NCBI RefSeq assembly: GCF_001429045.1
Contig: NZ_LMHY01000030.1
Span: forward strand, 211,366-275,365
Length of the DNA: 64,000 bases
Direction of reading: 5' to 3'
Origin: Pseudomonas sp. Root71
Lineage (GTDB): Bacteria > Pseudomonadota > Gammaproteobacteria > Pseudomonadales > Pseudomonadaceae
The notes beneath the pieces are model-generated. The model was given only the letters and a program-made list of their open reading frames with translations, was not told where the DNA came from and did not search any database. This document shows positions 1-8,708 of this stretch, piece by piece. Position numbers and translations under genes: made by a program. Every line of letters begins with the position of its first letter. Within the stretch, counting starts at the first letter, position 1.

Positions 1-1
1 T

Positions 2-547
2 CTGCAAATCAAACGTGGCGACCCGCTGGACACCGACACCATGGTCGGCGCCCAGGCGTCCGAGCAGCAATTCGACAAAATCCTTTCGTACCTGGAAATC
101 GCCAAGGGCGAAGGCGCCGAGCTGCTGACCGGCGGCAAGGTGGAAAAACTCGAGGGCAGCCTGGCGAGCGGGTATTACATCCAGCCGACGCTACTCAAGG
201 GCACCAACAAAATGCGCGTGTTCCAGGAAGAAATCTTCGGCCCGGTGGTGAGCATCACCACCTTCAAGGACGAAGCCGAAGCCCTGGCCATCGCCAACGA
301 CACCGAGTTCGGCCTGGGTGCCGGCCTCTGGACCCGCGACATCAACCGCGCCTACCGCATGGGCCGCGCCATCAAGGCCGGTCGTGTGTGGACCAACTGC
401 TACCACCTGTACCCGGCGCACGCCGCGTTCGGTGGATACAAGAAGTCCGGCGTCGGCCGTGAAACCCACAAGATGATGCTCGACCACTATCAGCAGACCA
501 AAAACCTGCTGGTGAGCTACGACATCAATCCGCTGGGCTTCTTCTAA
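2..547 (+). CDS. exaC: Aldehyde dehydrogenase, C-terminal part (5' end outside window)
   Basis: This is the last 181 residues of an NAD-dependent aldehyde dehydrogenase of about 500 residues. The catalytic Cys and Glu lie upstream of the window. Visible family motifs are EEIFGPVVSI, the NDTEFGLGAGLW stretch and FGGYKKSGVGRE near the C-terminus, which is close to ExaC/AcoD-type acetaldehyde dehydrogenases. It directly precedes the ethanolamine permease and lyase genes, so its likely job is oxidising the acetaldehyde released by EutBC to acetate. A strong hairpin terminator follows the stop codon, so the permease gene is probably transcribed separately. The assignment to aldehyde dehydrogenase is secure; ExaC rests on similarity and neighbours. 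Confidence 0.9.
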   Translation: MQIKRGDPLDTDTMVGAQASEQQFDKILSYLEIAKGEGAELLTGGKVEKLEGSLASGYYIQPTLLKGTNKMRVFQEEIFGPVVSITTFKDEAEALAIANDTEFGLGAGLWTRDINRAYRMGRAIKAGRVWTNCYHLYPAHAAFGGYKKSGVGRETHKMMLDHYQQTKNLLVSYDINPLGFF

Positions 548-554
548 AAACCGG

Positions 555-586
555 GGGCGACACAGGTATTTCTGTGTCGCCCTTTC
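555..586 (+). terminator. Intrinsic terminator after exaC
   Basis: Perfect 11-bp stem GGGCGACACAG / CTGTGTCGCCC with a 6-nt loop, followed by TTTCT. It starts 8 nt after the exaC stop codon. Confidence 0.85.
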
Positions 587-629
587 TACCGCCTTCTTAA
601 ATGACCCAACACACAAGGCCTGGCCGCTC

Positions 630-644
630 TGGCACGGGCCTTGC
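630..644 (+). promoter_or_regulatory. Sigma-54 promoter for eat-eutBC
   Basis: TGGCACG-N4-TTGC matches the RpoN -24/-12 consensus in every core base. The expected start of transcription is near 655, leaving a leader of about 70 nt before the permease. Sigma-54 control fits the known EutR/EatR-type enhancer-binding activator of ethanolamine genes in pseudomonads, whose gene would lie upstream of this window. Confidence 0.75.
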
Positions 645-725
645 CTACCCATCATTCAGGATTTGCACCCAACCCGTCGTACCCGAAAGTCCAAAAGATT
701 GAACAATAAAAATTAGAGAGGACTT

Positions 726-2099
726 ATGACTACTTCTTCCACACAGCTCAAACCCACACTCGGCACCCTGCATTTATGGGGTATTGCCGTCGGCCTGGTG
801 ATTTCCGGCGAGTACTTCGGCTGGAGTTACGGCTGGGGCACCGCTGGCACACTGGGCTTTCTCGTCACCGCGCTGATGGTGGCGACGATGTACACCTGCT
901 TCATCTTCAGCTTCACCGAACTGACGACGGCGATTCCCCACGCTGGCGGGCCGTTTGCCTACAGCCGCCGGGCCTTTGGTGAGAAAGGCGGGTTGATCGC
1001 CGGCATCGCCACACTGATCGAATTCGTCTTTGCACCACCGGCCATCGCCATGGCCATCGGTGCCTACCTCAACGTGCAATACCCGGAACTGGACCCGAAG
1101 ATCGCCGCCGTTGGCGCCTATTTCGTGTTCATGGGCCTGAACATCCTCGGCGTCAGCATCGCGGCCACCTTCGAACTGGTGGTCACCGTGCTGGCAGTCG
1201 CTGAATTGCTGGTGTTCATGGGCGTGGTCGCCCCGGGCTTCAGCTTCAGCAACTTCGTACTCAATGGCTGGTCGGGCTCGAACGAGTTCACGATGGACTC
1301 GATTCCCGGGATCTTTGCGGCGATCCCCTTTGCGATCTGGTTCTTCCTCGCCATCGAAGGCGCGGCCATGGCCGCCGAGGAAGCCAAGGACCCGAAACGC
1401 ACGATCCCCAGAGCCTATGTCAGCGGCATTCTGACCCTAGTGTTCCTGGCCATCGGCGTGATGGTGATGGCCGGCGGCGTCGGCGACTGGCGTCAACTGT
1501 CGAACATCAACGATCCGCTGCCCCAGGCGATGAAAGCCGTGGTCGGCAATAACTCGACCTGGATGCACATGTTGGTCTGGATCGGCCTCTTCGGCCTGGT
1601 GGCAAGTTTTCACGGGATCATTCTTGGCTACTCACGACAGTTCTTCGCCCTGGCTCGCGCTGGCTACCTGCCCAAGGGACTGGCCAAACTCTCGCGCTTC
1701 CAGACCCCGCATCGGGCGATTCTGGCCGGCGGCGTGATCGGCATCGCGGCGATCTACAGCGACGGCCTGGTCAACCTGCAAGGCATGACCCTGACGGCGG
1801 CAATGATCACCATGTCGGTATTCGGCGCCATCGTGATGTACATCATCAGTATGCTGAGCCTGTTCAAGCTGCGTAAGACCGAACCGAACCTGGAGCGCAC
1901 CTTCCGCGCACCGGGTTATCCGATCGTACCGGGGATCGCGCTGTTCCTGGCGGTGGTGTGCCTGGTGGCGATGGCCTGGTTCAACACTGTGATCGGCCTG
2001 GTTTTCCTCGGCTTCATGGTTGTCGGCTACCTGTACTTCCAGGTGACCGCCAAGCAACGTTCCGAGGCACCGGCAGACGCTATGCTCGAAGGTATATGA
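726..2099 (+). CDS. eat: Ethanolamine permease
   Basis: A 457-residue APC-superfamily transporter that takes up ethanolamine across the inner membrane. About 12 hydrophobic helices run through the protein. The N-terminal GEYFGWSYGWGTAGT stretch and the AEEAKDPKRTIPRA loop are typical of the amino acid/ethanolamine permease group. The start is supported by GAGAGGA 5-6 nt before the ATG. The gene sits between an acetaldehyde dehydrogenase and eutBC and has its own sigma-54 promoter at 630-644, so substrate-induced expression with the lyase is likely. A REP pair separates it from eutB but no terminator is obvious, so co-transcription with eutBC is possible. Confidence 0.93.
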   Translation: MTTSSTQLKPTLGTLHLWGIAVGLVISGEYFGWSYGWGTAGTLGFLVTALMVATMYTCFIFSFTELTTAIPHAGGPFAYSRRAFGEKGGLIAGIATLIEFVFAPPAIAMAIGAYLNVQYPELDPKIAAVGAYFVFMGLNILGVSIAATFELVVTVLAVAELLVFMGVVAPGFSFSNFVLNGWSGSNEFTMDSIPGIFAAIPFAIWFFLAIEGAAMAAEEAKDPKRTIPRAYVSGILTLVFLAIGVMVMAGGVGDWRQLSNINDPLPQAMKAVVGNNSTWMHMLVWIGLFGLVASFHGIILGYSRQFFALARAGYLPKGLAKLSRFQTPHRAILAGGVIGIAAIYSDGLVNLQGMTLTAAMITMSVFGAIVMYIISMLSLFKLRKTEPNLERTFRAPGYPIVPGIALFLAVVCLVAMAWFNTVIGLVFLGFMVVGYLYFQVTAKQRSEAPADAMLEGI

Positions 2100-2157
2100 A
2101 TGCACCGGCGCCGGGCCTCGAGCCTGGCGCCTGCATTATTGAAGTGCATGCAATTCC

Positions 2158-2250
2158 CCTGTGGGAGCGGGCTTGCTCGCGAAGGCGGTGTGTCATTCAG
2201 CACATGTGGCGGATGCAAGACAGCTATCGCGAGCAAGCTCGCTCCCACAG
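2158..2250. repeat. REP doublet (REPIN), family A
   Basis: Two inverted copies of the palindrome GTGGGAGCGGGCTTGCTCGCGA, about 45 nt apart, between eat and eutB. This is the most frequent class in the window. Confidence 0.9.
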
Positions 2251-2293
2251 AAAAGCGGATCGCATTTTAAATTGATCAGGAGGCCCCCGCCCC

Positions 2294-3688
2294 ATGGCCG
2301 TATATGCCCATTCCGTCGGCGCCCAGACCTATCGCTTCGACAGCCTCAAGGATGTGATGGCCAAGGCCAGCCCGGCGCGTTCCGGGGATTTTCTGGCCGG
2401 CGTCGCGGCCCTCAATGACGGCGAGCGCGTCGCGGCCCAGATGACGTTGGCCGACATTCCGCTATCCCACTTCCTGCAAGAGGTGCTGATTCCCTATGAG
2501 TCCGATGAAGTCACCCGCTTGATCATCGACACTCACGACAAACAAGCCTTCGCGGTCGTCAGCCACCTCACCGTCGGCGGCTTTCGCGACTGGCTGCTCA
2601 GCGATGCCGCCGACGAGCAGGTCCTGCGCGCCCTCGCCCCTGGCCTGACTCCGGAAATGGCCGCCGCCGTGTCGAAGATCATGCGCGTGCAGGATCTGGT
2701 GCTGGTGGCGCAGAAAATCCGCGTGGTCACCCAGTTTCGCGGCACCCTGGGCCTGCGCGGTCGACTGTCCACGCGCCTGCAACCGAATCACCCCACCGAC
2801 GAACCGGCCGGCATCGCCGCAAGCATTCTCGACGGCCTGCTGCACGGCAACGGCGATGCCATGATCGGCATCAACCCGGCGACCGACAGCATCGCCTCGA
2901 TCTGCGCCATGCTGGAGATGCTCGACGCGATCATCCAGCGCTATGAAATCCCGACCCAGGCGTGCGTGCTGACCCATGTCACCACCTCGATCGAAGCGAT
3001 CAATCGCGGCGTCCCGTTGGACCTGGTGTTCCAGTCGATCGCCGGCACCGAGGCGGCCAACGCCAGTTTCGGCATCAACCTCAATATATTGCAGGAAGGT
3101 TACGACGCAGGTTTGAGCCTCAATCGCGGCACACTGGGCCAGAACCTGATGTACTTCGAAACCGGCCAGGGCAGCGCCCTTTCGGCCAACGCGCATCACG
3201 GCGTCGATCAGCAAACCTGCGAAACCCGTGCCTACGCCGTCGCGCGGCATTTCAAACCGTTCCTGGTAAATACCGTCGTCGGCTTCATCGGCCCGGAATA
3301 CCTGTACAACGGCAAACAGATCATCCGCGCCGGCCTGGAAGACCACTTCTGCGGCAAATTGCTCGGTGTGCCCATGGGTTGCGACATCTGCTACACCAAC
3401 CACGCCGAAGCCGACCAGGATGACATGGACACCCTGCTGACCCTGCTGGGCGTCGCCGGGATCAACTTCATCATGGGCATCCCCGGCTCCGACGACATCA
3501 TGCTCAACTACCAGACCACTTCGTTCCACGATGCGCTCTACGCCCGGCAGACCCTGGGCCTGAGGCCCGCACCGGAATTCGAACAGTGGCTGGCGAAAAT
3601 GGGCATCTTCACTCAAGCCGATGGCAGGGTTCTCTTCGGCGACAGCCTGCCGCCAGCCTTCCGGCAGGCCCTGGCGCAACTGGGATGA
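2294..3688 (+). CDS. eutB: Ethanolamine ammonia-lyase, large subunit
   Basis: The 464-residue catalytic subunit of adenosylcobalamin-dependent ethanolamine ammonia-lyase, which converts ethanolamine to acetaldehyde and ammonia. Length and sequence agree with EutB over the full TIM-barrel, including NPATDS, LNILQEGYDAG, the ETGQGSALSANAHHG active-site segment and the NHAEADQDDMD region. An AGGAGG sits 10 nt before the ATG. The stop overlaps the eutC start (ATGA), so the two subunits are translationally coupled. No carboxysome-like shell genes are present, so this is the short cytosolic version of the pathway. The cobalamin uptake genes 20 kb downstream supply the cofactor. Confidence 0.96.
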   Translation: MAVYAHSVGAQTYRFDSLKDVMAKASPARSGDFLAGVAALNDGERVAAQMTLADIPLSHFLQEVLIPYESDEVTRLIIDTHDKQAFAVVSHLTVGGFRDWLLSDAADEQVLRALAPGLTPEMAAAVSKIMRVQDLVLVAQKIRVVTQFRGTLGLRGRLSTRLQPNHPTDEPAGIAASILDGLLHGNGDAMIGINPATDSIASICAMLEMLDAIIQRYEIPTQACVLTHVTTSIEAINRGVPLDLVFQSIAGTEAANASFGINLNILQEGYDAGLSLNRGTLGQNLMYFETGQGSALSANAHHGVDQQTCETRAYAVARHFKPFLVNTVVGFIGPEYLYNGKQIIRAGLEDHFCGKLLGVPMGCDICYTNHAEADQDDMDTLLTLLGVAGINFIMGIPGSDDIMLNYQTTSFHDALYARQTLGLRPAPEFEQWLAKMGIFTQADGRVLFGDSLPPAFRQALAQLG

Positions 3689-4521
3689 GCATCGACATGG
3701 ACAAACTACCCTTCGATCCACACAACCCTTGGCTGGAGCTACGACGCCTGACACCAGCGCGAATCGCTCTGGGCCGCACCGGCACCAGCATTCCCACCCG
3801 TGCACAACTGGACTTCCAATACGCCCACGCCCAGGCGCGAGATGCGGTGCACTTGCCGTTTGACCATGCCTCCCTCAGCGCGCAATTGGCCGAACGTGAT
3901 CGCCAGTGCCTTTTGCTGCACAGTGCGGCGACGGATCGCAACACCTACCTGCAACGCCCCGACCTGGGGCGAAAACTCAGTGATGCCTCGGCGCAGACCC
4001 TGCGTGACTACGCGACGGTCCATCCGGGTGGCGTGGATCTGGTGATCGTGGTCGCCGACGGCCTGTCGGCACTGGCCGTTCATCGCCATACCCTACCGTT
4101 TCTGGCGCGATTCGAAGAGCAAATGGCCGGCGACAGCTGGACTGTTGCGCCAGTCGTACTCGTGGAACAGGGCCGGGTGGCCGTCGCCGATGAAATCGGT
4201 GAGTTGCTTGGTGCAAAAATGACCGTAATCCTCATCGGCGAACGCCCTGGCCTCAGCTCTCCGGACAGCCTTGGATTATATTTCACCTACAATCCCAAGG
4301 TCGGTCTTACCGATGCCTACCGTAATTGCATCTCCAACGTTCGGCTCGAAGGCCTGAGCTACGGCATGGCCGCACACCGTTTGCTGTATTTGATGCGCGA
4401 AGCCTGCCGACGGCAGTTGTCAGGGGTGAATCTGAAGGACGAAGCACAGGTTCAGACACTGGAGTCGGACACGGGAGGCGACATGAAAGGAAATTTCCTG
4501 CTCGGCCCGCCGAATGCCTGA
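3685..4521 (+). CDS. eutC: Ethanolamine ammonia-lyase, small subunit
   Basis: The 278-residue small subunit of ethanolamine ammonia-lyase, which helps bind the cobalamin cofactor in the (EutBC) complex. Family signatures include DLVIVVADGLSALAV, the ILIGERPGLSSPDSLG stretch and NCISNVR near the C-terminus. The ATG at 3685 overlaps the eutB stop by four bases and is preferred over an in-frame ATG at 3586 inside eutB. The gene ends the ethanolamine cluster. No clear terminator is visible before the next gene. Confidence 0.95.
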   Translation: MSIDMDKLPFDPHNPWLELRRLTPARIALGRTGTSIPTRAQLDFQYAHAQARDAVHLPFDHASLSAQLAERDRQCLLLHSAATDRNTYLQRPDLGRKLSDASAQTLRDYATVHPGGVDLVIVVADGLSALAVHRHTLPFLARFEEQMAGDSWTVAPVVLVEQGRVAVADEIGELLGAKMTVILIGERPGLSSPDSLGLYFTYNPKVGLTDAYRNCISNVRLEGLSYGMAAHRLLYLMREACRRQLSGVNLKDEAQVQTLESDTGGDMKGNFLLGPPNA

Positions 4522-4635
4522 ACCGCTTGCGCATTGCACATTCGTACCAGTTTCAGGCAGGATCGTTGCGCGCCCGCCAAGGGTTTCCCATCGCCGTCAG
4601 AGACGCAAGACAGCCACTTGAAGACGAGACCTACC

Positions 4636-5097
4636 ATGCGGATTATTCAAGCGACCCTCGAACACCTGGACCTGCTGACCCCGTTGTTCGTCAAATATCG
4701 CGAGTTTTATGGTTCCCTGCCGTATCCGGACTCGTCCCGGGCGTTCCTCGAAAAACGCCTGCGTCGCAAGGAATCGGTGATCTATCTGGCGCTGTCCGAT
4801 GACGACAGCAACAAACTGATGGGCTTCTGCCAGCTGTACCCGAGCTTCTCTTCGCTTTCGCTCAAGCGGGTATGGATCCTCAACGATATTTATGTCGCCG
4901 AGGACGCCCGCCGCCAGTTGGTGGCCGACAACCTGATCCGCACTGCAAAAAAAATGGCCAAGGAAACCAATGCCGTGCGCATGCGTGTTTCCACCAGCAG
5001 CAACAACGAAGTCGCGCAGAAAACCTACGAGTCCATCGGATTCAAGGAAGACACCGAATTCAAGAACTATGTGCTGCCGATCAGCGAAGAACTCTGA
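4636..5097 (+). CDS. GNAT family N-acetyltransferase
   Basis: A 153-residue protein with the GNAT fold. The acetyl-CoA-binding region is in the IYVAEDARRQLVADNLIRTA stretch, where the usual RGxG/A loop is degenerate. The SSNNEVAQKTYESIGF motif is typical of beta4-alpha4 of acetyltransferases that act on small molecules or protein N-termini. The ATG at 4636 begins where the conserved domain begins; an earlier in-frame ATG at 4534 would add unrelated residues. The substrate cannot be told from sequence. It lies about 115 bp after eutC and need not belong to that pathway. Confidence 0.85.
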   Translation: MRIIQATLEHLDLLTPLFVKYREFYGSLPYPDSSRAFLEKRLRRKESVIYLALSDDDSNKLMGFCQLYPSFSSLSLKRVWILNDIYVAEDARRQLVADNLIRTAKKMAKETNAVRMRVSTSSNNEVAQKTYESIGFKEDTEFKNYVLPISEEL

Positions 5098-5110
5098 ATC
5101 ACCTGCTCCG

Positions 5111-5182
5111 TGCTCGCGATGGCATCGACTGGATTACACTGGTCCAACGAGGCAACGGCATCGCGAGCAGGCTCGCTCCCAC
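5111..5182. repeat. REP element, family A, with truncated partner
   Basis: One intact copy, GCATCGCGAGCAGGCTCGCT, ends at 5182. About 40 nt before it lies only a short half-copy (TGCTCGCGATGGC). It looks like a decayed REP pair. Confidence 0.7.
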
Positions 5183-5258
5183 CCGATCGTTATCAAACAT
5201 CAGCCCTGTGATGACATTCCCCGCTACAATCTCGACGCGATTTTCACCACTCGCCTCG

Positions 5259-5264
5259 TATAAT
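5259..5264 (+). promoter_or_regulatory. Possible -10 element upstream of the DedA gene
   Basis: A perfect TATAAT lies 104 nt before the DedA start, but no good -35 hexamer is seen at 16-18 nt spacing. Confidence 0.3.
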
Positions 5265-5367
5265 CCCGATATTCCCGGCTTGTAAGAAAAACTACCTCTA
5301 TCCGTAGTCTTACGCGAAGTCATCCGCACAGGCCTGCCGAGTCGGGCCGTCACCACAGGTGCTTTCC

Positions 5368-6024
5368 ATGGATTTCAACCCGATCGACATTGTCCTGCAT
5401 CTCGACGTCTACCTCGACATGCTTGTAACCAACTACGGGGCATGGATCTACGCCATTCTGTTCATGGTGATCTTCTGTGAAACCGGCCTTGTGGTCATGC
5501 CTTTCCTGCCGGGCGACTCTCTGCTGTTCATTGCTGGCGCCGTGGCGGCCGGCGGCGGCATGGACCCGGTCCTGCTCGGCGGCCTGCTGATGCTGGCGGC
5601 GATCCTGGGCGACAGCACCAACTACATCATCGGACGAACGGCGGGTGAAAAGCTGTTCAGCAATCCGGACTCGAAGATCTTCCGTCGTGACTACCTGCAA
5701 CAAACCCACGATTTCTACGACAAGCATGGCGGCAAAACCGTGACCCTGGCGCGCTTCCTGCCGATCATCCGCACCTTTGCGCCATTCGTCGCCGGCGTGG
5801 GGAAAATGCCTTACCCGCGTTTCTTTGCCTTCAGCGTGCTGGGCACCATCCTGTGGGTCGGCGGCCTGGTGACGCTCGGTTACTTCTTTGGCAACGTGCC
5901 GTTCATCAAGAAGAACCTGTCGCTACTGGTAGTCGGCATCATCCTGATATCGCTGGTGCCGATGATCATTGGCATGGTGCGCAACCGCCTCGCCGGTTCG
6001 AACTCCAAAGCCGAATCGCGCTGA
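5368..6024 (+). CDS. DedA family membrane protein
   Basis: A 218-residue DedA/SNARE-associated inner membrane protein. The hallmark segment runs from FCETGLVVMPFLPGDSLLF through GDSTNYIIGRTAGE to ARFLPIIRTFAPFVAGVGKM, including the essential acidic and Arg residues of the family. DedA proteins are needed for membrane homeostasis, and some are undecaprenyl-phosphate or lipid flippases. The ATG at 5368 has AGG 8-10 nt upstream and is preferred to the GTG at 5359. Four to five membrane segments are evident. The next gene, mtfA, begins 4 nt after its stop, so the two are probably one transcript. Confidence 0.9.
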   Translation: MDFNPIDIVLHLDVYLDMLVTNYGAWIYAILFMVIFCETGLVVMPFLPGDSLLFIAGAVAAGGGMDPVLLGGLLMLAAILGDSTNYIIGRTAGEKLFSNPDSKIFRRDYLQQTHDFYDKHGGKTVTLARFLPIIRTFAPFVAGVGKMPYPRFFAFSVLGTILWVGGLVTLGYFFGNVPFIKKNLSLLVVGIILISLVPMIIGMVRNRLAGSNSKAESR

Positions 6025-6028
6025 CACG

Positions 6029-6841
6029 ATGTGGTCCCTGAGCGCCTGGCGTCGCCGGCGCACCCTGGCAAAGCACCCGATTGCCGATGACATGTGGCAA
6101 CGGGTGCGCCATCATCTGAGCTTTCTCGATGGCATCAGCGCCGCCGAAGACCAATGGCTGCGCGAAGCCTGCGTGCTGTTCCTCGAAGACAAGCACCTGA
6201 GCGCCCTGCCCGGTGTCGAACTGCATCAGGAACAACGCTTGCTGCTCGCCGCCCAGGCACAGCTGCCGCTGCTCCACCTCGGCGACCTGAACTGGTATCA
6301 GGGCTTCCACGAAATCATTCTCTACCCCGACGACTTCCTCAGCCCCCAGCGCCATCGCGATGCCAGCGGCGTCGAGCACGAATGGGACGGTGAGCACAGC
6401 GGTGAAGCCTGGCAGCAGGGCCCGATCATCCTCGCCTGGCCCGGTGTAATGGCCAGTGGTGGCTGGGAAGGCTACAACCTGGTGATCCACGAACTGGCGC
6501 ACAAACTCGACATGCTCAACGGTGTCGCCAACGGCCTGCCTCCGTTGCATCCCGACATGCGTGTCAGTGACTGGGCCTGCGTCATGCAAGAGGCCTACGA
6601 CGACCTCGACCGGCAACTGGAACGCAATCCCGATGCCGAAACCGCCATCGACCCGTATGCCGCCGAGAATCCTGCCGAGTTCTTCGCCGTCACCAGCGAA
6701 TACTTCTTCAGCGCCCCGGATTTGCTGCACGAGGCTTATCCACAGGTGTACCAGCAGTTGAAGCTGTTCTATCGCCAGGACCCGTTGGCGAGGTTGAAGC
6801 AACTTCAGGCGCATGACCCTGTCTATCAGGCACACCAGTAA
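6029..6841 (+). CDS. mtfA: MtfA-type zinc metallopeptidase
   Basis: A 270-residue protein of the MtfA (YeeI) family. It contains the gluzincin signature HELAHKLD in the middle of the chain and the downstream NPAEFFAVTSEYFF segment, whose Glu is the third zinc ligand. In E. coli MtfA binds and inactivates the glucose repressor Mlc. Pseudomonads lack the same PTS-Mlc circuit, so here the target is unknown and only an aminopeptidase-like activity is supported. The ATG at 6029 follows the DedA stop by 4 nt. A longer reading frame from 5969 would overlap DedA and adds no conserved sequence. Confidence 0.88.
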   Translation: MWSLSAWRRRRTLAKHPIADDMWQRVRHHLSFLDGISAAEDQWLREACVLFLEDKHLSALPGVELHQEQRLLLAAQAQLPLLHLGDLNWYQGFHEIILYPDDFLSPQRHRDASGVEHEWDGEHSGEAWQQGPIILAWPGVMASGGWEGYNLVIHELAHKLDMLNGVANGLPPLHPDMRVSDWACVMQEAYDDLDRQLERNPDAETAIDPYAAENPAEFFAVTSEYFFSAPDLLHEAYPQVYQQLKLFYRQDPLARLKQLQAHDPVYQAHQ

Positions 6842-6886
6842 GCGCCATACGACTTCTGGTCCATGGCGTCGACACAGGAATATGCC

Positions 6887-6892
6887 TATAAT
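6887..6892 (+). promoter_or_regulatory. Candidate -10 box of the ppa promoter
   Basis: Perfect TATAAT, 62 nt before the ppa start. A weak -35 (TGGCGT) lies 17 nt upstream. Confidence 0.45.
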
Positions 6893-6954
6893 CGCCGCCA
6901 CTTTTTGGTCAATCCGGCCAAGTGTTTTTGGTCAACTAACGGGGGCAACGCCCA

Positions 6955-7482
6955 ATGAGCTACAGCAAGATTCCGGCTGGCAAAGACCTGCCGAACGACA
7001 TCTACGTCGCGATCGAGATTCCGGCCAACCACGCGCCGATCAAATACGAAATCGACAAAGACAGCGATTGCCTGTTCGTTGACCGTTTCATGGCCACCCC
7101 AATGTTCTACCCGGCCAACTACGGTTACATCCCGAACACCCTGGCTGACGACGGTGATCCCCTCGACGTGCTGGTCGTAACCCCTTACCCGGTTGCTCCA
7201 GGTTCGGTAATCCGCGCCCGTCCGGTCGGCATCCTGAACATGACCGACGACGGCGGCGGCGATGCCAAAGTCATCGCAGTCCCACACGACAAGCTGTCCC
7301 AGCTGTACGTGGACGTAAAGGAATACACCGACCTGCCACCACTGCTGATCCAGCAGATCGAGCACTTCTTCGCGAACTACAAAGATCTCGAAAAAGGCAA
7401 ATGGGTGAAGATCGAAGGCTGGGCCGGTGCAGACGCCGCCCGCGAAGCGATCACCAAGTCGGTTGCCGCCTACAAAGGCTAA
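6955..7482 (+). CDS. ppa: Inorganic pyrophosphatase (family I)
   Basis: A 175-residue soluble pyrophosphatase that hydrolyses PPi to two phosphates and so pulls biosynthetic reactions forward. The conserved core is complete: IKYEIDKDSD, the FYPANYGYIPNT stretch, and the DGDPLDVLV metal-binding Asp cluster. The length is that of bacterial hexameric enzymes. It is probably a single-gene unit: a TATAAT stands upstream and a strong terminator starts 38 nt after the stop. Confidence 0.97.
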   Translation: MSYSKIPAGKDLPNDIYVAIEIPANHAPIKYEIDKDSDCLFVDRFMATPMFYPANYGYIPNTLADDGDPLDVLVVTPYPVAPGSVIRARPVGILNMTDDGGGDAKVIAVPHDKLSQLYVDVKEYTDLPPLLIQQIEHFFANYKDLEKGKWVKIEGWAGADAAREAITKSVAAYKG

Positions 7483-7515
7483 GCCCGGCTGCAGGCTTTT
7501 AGCTGCAAACGGCAA

Positions 7516-7545
7516 GAAAAACCCCGGGTAATCCGGGGTTTTTTG
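7516..7545 (+). terminator. Intrinsic terminator after ppa
   Basis: Stem CCCCGG / CCGGGG with a 5-nt loop, preceded by A5 and followed by T6. Confidence 0.9.
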
Positions 7546-7575
7546 TGGGCGCTTGATAAGCACGCCAAACACCCC

Positions 7576-7682
7576 GTTTAAACAGACCTTCCAATAGTTT
7601 TTGCTTGTTTAAAACGCCCCAGGAACGTCTTACATCCGGTCGTAAATTACCCGCAAAATTTGAACGAGGCGTTTATTCAAAC
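7576..7682. promoter_or_regulatory. Possible operator region of the S24 repressor
   Basis: Three AT-rich palindromic sites lie upstream of the repressor start at 7712: GTTTAAAC (7576-7583), GTTTAAAA (7608-7615) and GTTTATTCAAAC (7671-7682). Multiple similar sites before a phage-type repressor suggest autoregulation. No binding data can be inferred. Confidence 0.35.
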
Positions 7683-7711
7683 CCTTGTTAGCCGCCAGTA
7701 GACTCACGTTC

Positions 7712-8458
7712 ATGAAAAAGAACACTAGCGGCCCACGCTTTAAAGCGCTCCTCGAAGCAGCGAACATCACGACCACCGGATTTGCCGAATTCCTGGATAC
7801 GGCTCCACAAAATGTACATAACTGGTACACCCGCGGTGTGCCCGCCCATTGCATGGAAGAAGTCGCCCGAAAACTCTCCGTCAGCAGCGACTGGCTGAAA
7901 ACCGGCGAAGGCCCGAAAGATGCCCAGCTCCTGCGCCTGCTCGACGAAACTGGCAACACCTTCGATGCCCAGACCATCCGCGGTGTCTACACGGTCATCG
8001 AGCCTGTCGACGTCGAACTGCCATTCCTCAAGGAAGCTGTCACCGCCTTGGGCTCCAACAAAACCCACGTCATAGAAGACCCCGAGAAATCCATCCGCCT
8101 GCCCCGCAGCCACCTCGATTCCCTGGAAATCAATCACTCAGACGCTATCTGCGCCCTGATGAGCGGCAACAGCATGGGGGAAAAAATTGAAGACGGTTCG
8201 ACCCTGGCGATTGACCGTGGCCTGACCCAGATTGTCGATGGCGAGATCTACGCCATCGAACATGACGGCATGCTGCGCATCAAGTACCTGCATCGACTGC
8301 CGGGCAACTCCCTGCGACTGCGCAGCCACAACCGCGCCGAATACCCGGATGAAATCTTCAGGGCCGCACAAATCGAAGAGCAGAACATCAGGGTGCTGGG
8401 CTGGGTGTTCTGGTGGTCGACCCTGAACAAACGACGGCCAACGGTGCCCTTTCTTTAA
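7712..8458 (+). CDS. HTH repressor with S24 (LexA/CI-like) peptidase domain
   Basis: A 248-residue repressor of the PrtR/phage CI type. Residues 7-65 form an XRE helix-turn-helix (FLDTAPQNVHNWYTRGVP), and residues 140-236 form an S24 domain. The Ser-Lys dyad is visible as GNSMGEKI (Ser154) and MLRIKYLHR (Lys191). Such repressors respond to RecA by cutting themselves, usually at Ala-Gly or Cys-Gly, but the linker (about residues 65-145) contains neither dipeptide. No pyocin or phage genes lie next to it, so its targets are elsewhere or it is a relic. The ATG at 7712 is chosen because the HTH starts right after it. Confidence 0.85.
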   Translation: MKKNTSGPRFKALLEAANITTTGFAEFLDTAPQNVHNWYTRGVPAHCMEEVARKLSVSSDWLKTGEGPKDAQLLRLLDETGNTFDAQTIRGVYTVIEPVDVELPFLKEAVTALGSNKTHVIEDPEKSIRLPRSHLDSLEINHSDAICALMSGNSMGEKIEDGSTLAIDRGLTQIVDGEIYAIEHDGMLRIKYLHRLPGNSLRLRSHNRAEYPDEIFRAAQIEEQNIRVLGWVFWWSTLNKRRPTVPFL

Positions 8459-8708
8459 GCACTCCAGAACGCCCATCGGCCGCCCACCCGAGTGGCCAAA
8501 CGGCTCTGCCCGGCACTTCCCGCTGGGAATTTCCATCAAACCTGCGTATGCTGCGCCCCACATTTGCGTATCGAACCGCCCAGCGGCTCAGATGCACTGG
8601 CCTGACAGATGACTTTCTCACCAGGTCCCACAGCCGGACGCAAGATCCGGGTGTACGTTTTGAAGGCTGGCGCGGTTTACCAAAAATGATCCAAGCCAGT
8701 CCCCGAGA

